Shown: positions 63,545 to 64,000 of the stretch, in pieces | How positions within the stretch are numbered: position 1 is the stretch's first letter | How the letters are laid out: the number at the start of each line of letters is the position of its first letter | NCBI RefSeq assembly: GCF_014860165.1 | Contig: NZ_JACZKG010000043.1 | Coordinates: forward strand, 1-64,000 | DNA: 64,000 nucleotides | DNA from: Devosia sp. | GTDB lineage: Bacteria; Pseudomonadota; Alphaproteobacteria; Rhizobiales; Devosiaceae | Direction: 5' to 3' | The notes under the pieces: model-generated | What the model was told of the DNA's origin: nothing | Seen by the model: the letters and a program-made list of their open reading frames with translations, nothing else | The model's database searches: none | Program-made: the position numbers and the translations under genes

Positions 63545-63797
63545 CATCGGCTCGCTTGATGATCGTGCCATGCCCGCCGACAGGGTACCCCTGCCCCAAA
63601 CGCAGAGCTGGCCTAATGGCGCTTCAAATCAAACGGTGCCATGCTGCGCGTGAACTGAGTCAATAGCGAATGAAGAGCCCCGCCGAGCCACACTCACCTA
63701 TGTGGAATTAACCACCGCGCAATTCCAAGTCACCAAACCCGACTACAAATCAGTATTCGATGACCGGCGAGACACCCGCATTCCATAGGACATCACC
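63545..63797. other. Intergenic stretch without a supported gene
   Basis: These 253 bases between the ROK gene and the guanylyltransferase contain a short CAGGG/CCCTG hairpin near 63580 but no gene or clear promoter. Confidence 0.4.
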
Positions 63798-64000
63798 ATG
63801 ACGCAGCCAATCGTCCCGGTTATACTTGCGGGTGGGCAGGGAACGCGGCTGTGGCCGATGTCGCGTGCCGCACGGCCAAAGCAGTTTCTGGCTTTGACGG
63901 GAACAACCAGCCTGTTCCAGAACACCTTGCGACGGGTGTCCAACGATGCGGTCTATGCGCCGGCGATCGTCATCACCAATTCCGATTACCGCTTCATAGT
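63798..64000 (+). CDS. Mannose-1-phosphate guanylyltransferase, N-terminal fragment (cut by window edge)
   Basis: Makes GDP-mannose from mannose-1-phosphate and GTP. The visible 67 codons start MTQPIVPVILAGGQGTRLWP; VILAGGQGTRLWPMSR is the nucleotidyltransferase signature and ARPKQFLAL the KQF segment typical of ManC/CpsB/AlgA. The gene continues past the window end, so whether it also has an isomerase domain is unknown. It points to capsule or exopolysaccharide genes beyond the window. Confidence 0.9.
   Translation, partial: MTQPIVPVILAGGQGTRLWPMSRAARPKQFLALTGTTSLFQNTLRRVSNDAVYAPAIVITNSDYRFI

Overview
The window looks like two alphaproteobacterial backgrounds joined inside rpoC. From position 1 to roughly 9.8-10.5 kb, the proteins (EF-G, S7, S12, the C-terminal two thirds of RpoC and a glycosyltransferase set) resemble Rhodobacterales. 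From there to 64 kb, the proteins (N-terminal RpoC, RpoB, L7/L12, L10, L1, L11, NusG and the transporter-rich remainder) resemble Hyphomicrobiales, most likely a Devosia-like bacterium. This reading comes from remembered family sequence patterns, not from a search. A chimeric assembly is the likeliest cause; recombination is possible.

Layout: (1) 0-3.6 kb, minus strand: rpsL-rpsG-fusA-tuf, with a good promoter at 3550-3578 and a triple palindrome between fusA and tuf. (2) 3.6-7.0 kb: three membrane or envelope sugar-transfer genes (GT39-like, LAB_N, GT2) and a DMT exporter. (3) 7.1-19.4 kb: rpoC, rpoB, rplL, rplJ, rplA, rplK, nusG, secE, all minus strand, with intergenic hairpins where r-protein and rpoBC attenuation is usually found. 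(4) 19.5-25.7 kb: accessory genes (SDR, acyltransferase, GT-B-like protein, MAPEG, HupE) among tRNA-Trp, tRNA-Gly and tRNA-Tyr.

(5) 25.9-36.6 kb: an Opp/Dpp-type importer operon with a CocE/NonD hydrolase, a divergent LysR regulator, an MmgE/PrpD protein and a class A beta-lactamase-fold protein. This looks like a regulated uptake and breakdown unit for an unidentified amide or ester compound. (6) 37.4-41.8 kb: a complete ribose-type sugar ABC importer with no enzyme or regulator beside it. (7) 42.3-44.9 kb: a fused acyl-CoA synthetase/GNAT protein. (8) 45.3-49.5 kb: treZ-treY, the maltooligosaccharide route to trehalose. (9) 50.9-53.2 kb: a polar amino-acid ABC importer, followed by an RlmB-type methyltransferase and small genes.

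(10) 55.2-58.7 kb: a polysaccharide deacetylase lipoprotein, YaiI-like protein, P-loop ATPase, cupin and glutathione-dependent formaldehyde dehydrogenase. (11) 58.8-63.5 kb: xylFHG-type xylose importer divergent from a ROK (XylR-like) repressor, with two matching TTTC-N7-GAAA sites bracketing a promoter. (12) The window ends inside a mannose-1-phosphate guanylyltransferase gene. No CRISPR array, prophage or insertion sequence was recognised. The accessory character is that of a heterotroph rich in periplasmic-binding-protein importers.
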